Shown: positions 5,879 to 6,636 of the stretch, one piece after another | Position numbering within the stretch: position 1 is the first letter of the stretch | Layout of the letters: every line of letters starts with the position of its first letter | Source of the DNA: UBA5868 sp964482025 | GTDB lineage: Bacteria; Pseudomonadota; Gammaproteobacteria; Pseudomonadales; Cellvibrionaceae | DNA: 6,636 nt | Reading direction: 5' to 3' | Assembly: GCA_964482025.1 (NCBI GenBank) | Contig: CAYZVN010000118.1 | Location: 1 to 6,636 of the forward strand | The notes under the pieces: generated by a model | Told to the model about the DNA's origin: nothing | Database searches by the model: none | What the model saw: the letters and a program-made list of their open reading frames with translations, nothing else | Program-made: the position numbers and the translations under genes

Positions 5879-6595
5879 ATGCCTGACCAGTCCATTATTC
5901 AGACGCAGCAAGGCTCCAGCCTTTATTTGTGGAATACCCGGTTGTTGGATTCCCCCGATACGGCGCTGTTTGCTCATACCCCCACCGACGTCCTGCAGCA
6001 GAACACGCTCGGCAGAGGCACGGTGGTGATGTTTCGCCACGCCGGTTTGGAGCTGGTGCGCCGCCACTATCAACGCGGCGGGCTGGTGCAACACCTCAGC
6101 CGCGATATTTACCTCGGCAGCTCGGTCGCCAACACCCGCATGTGGCGCGAGTTCCACTTGCTCCAGGAACTTTGGCAACTGGGCCTGCCGGTGCCGCAAC
6201 CGGTGGCGGCTCGCTGCGAAAAACTCGGGCCTTTCCTCTATCGCGGCGACCTCATCACCCGGCGTATTCCCGCCGCCCGCACCCTGGCAGAAGTGCTGCG
6301 CGCAGAGCCCTTACCGGACGCGCAGTGGTCCGCGCTGGGTGCGACATTGGCACGTTTTCACCAACACGGGGTGTATCACGCCGACCTCAACGCCAACAAT
6401 ATTTTGCTGGATGACAGCGGGCGCTTTTATTTGCTCGATTTTGACCGGGGAGAAAAGCGCCCGGCGGCGGCTTGGCAACGGGACAATCTCGACCGGCTGT
6501 TGCGGTCGCTGCACAAGCTGCAACGCCTGCATGAGGTTTTTCACTTTTCTCCCGCCGCTTGGCCCGCACTGCAACAAGGCTACCAACAGTCTTAA
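5879..6595 (+). CDS. kdkA: 3-deoxy-D-manno-octulosonic acid (Kdo) kinase
   Basis: KdkA uses ATP to phosphorylate the Kdo residue of Kdo-lipid A in the lipopolysaccharide inner core, at the cytoplasmic face of the inner membrane. The protein is 238 residues from the ATG at 5879, close to the roughly 240 of Haemophilus KdkA. Family landmarks are in order: LVRRHYQRGGL (59-69), TRMWREFHLLQEL (86-98, with E91 in the helix-C position), GLPVPQPVAAR (102-112), YRGDLITRRIP (121-131), then the kinase core HADLNANNILL (167-177, catalytic D169, N174) and LLDFDRG (185-191, metal-binding D187). An ATG at 5822 would add 19 residues unlike the family and is less likely. Neither start has a clear Shine-Dalgarno sequence. 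The gene diverges from the glycosyltransferase operon, which fits a lipopolysaccharide-core locus. The last 41 bases after the TAA show nothing I can assign. Confidence 0.93.
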   Translation: MPDQSIIQTQQGSSLYLWNTRLLDSPDTALFAHTPTDVLQQNTLGRGTVVMFRHAGLELVRRHYQRGGLVQHLSRDIYLGSSVANTRMWREFHLLQELWQLGLPVPQPVAARCEKLGPFLYRGDLITRRIPAARTLAEVLRAEPLPDAQWSALGATLARFHQHGVYHADLNANNILLDDSGRFYLLDFDRGEKRPAAAWQRDNLDRLLRSLHKLQRLHEVFHFSPAAWPALQQGYQQS

Positions 6596-6636
6596 CCCGT
6601 GCAACCTTAACCCGCAAACACCTAGCCCCCGCTACG

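Noticed and set aside
5734..5895. N-terminal extensions of the first glycosyltransferase (ATG at 5790 or 5895)
   Set aside because: They would cross the operon promoter and the divergent kdkA start. The 5790 ATG lies in the -10 box. The sequence there has no family-like features.
6591..6619. Imperfect tandem repeat CTTAACCCG-GCAAC / CTTAACCCGCAAAC at the end of kdkA
   Set aside because: There are only two short, imperfect copies overlapping the stop codon. Chance is a sufficient explanation and no function is visible.

Overview
The window looks like chromosomal DNA from a GC-rich Gram-negative gammaproteobacterium. The evidence is a lipobox lipoprotein, a Kdo kinase (a lipopolysaccharide core enzyme) and a polyserine linker of the kind common in Cellvibrionales (Cellvibrio, Saccharophagus, Teredinibacter and relatives). 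The Cellvibrionales placement is an inference from the linker style and base composition, not from a phylogenetic marker. I see no rRNA, tRNA, CRISPR array, insertion sequence or phage gene.

Layout, left to right. Bases 3-83 are the last 26 codons of an unidentified plus-strand gene. It converges on a large minus-strand gene (264-2717 plus its stop codon) for an 818-residue secreted lipoprotein: lipobox, Ser19 tract, two lamin-tail domains (LTD), then a CotH-type atypical protein kinase domain interrupted by a glycine/phenylalanine tract. A strong rho-independent terminator (198-227) ends this gene. Upstream of it is a 223-base intergenic region (2718-2940). This holds a good ribosome binding site, a possible sigma70 promoter, four helically spaced TTGNC direct repeats and an inverted repeat in the leader.

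Next come three minus-strand genes packed as one operon with gaps of 4 and 2 bases, in transcription order: a GT-A-like glycosyltransferase (5733-4825), a GT2-like glycosyltransferase (4820-3906, GTG start) and a DUF6492-like glycosyltransferase-type protein (3903-2941, GTG start). A sigma70-like promoter lies in front of the first. Diverging from it on the plus strand is kdkA (5879-6595), the 3-deoxy-D-manno-octulosonate kinase. Its likely promoter overlaps the operon promoter almost completely.

How they fit together: kdkA phosphorylates the Kdo of the lipopolysaccharide inner core. Its shared promoter region with three glycosyltransferase-type genes suggests that these build or decorate the lipopolysaccharide core or another surface glycan. 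The sugars and acceptors cannot be read from the sequence. The CotH lipoprotein is a separate transcription unit and is the most unusual gene here: a predicted secreted kinase fused to LTD domains, with a low-complexity insert directly after its metal-binding motif. Nothing in the window proves a functional link between it and the glycan genes.
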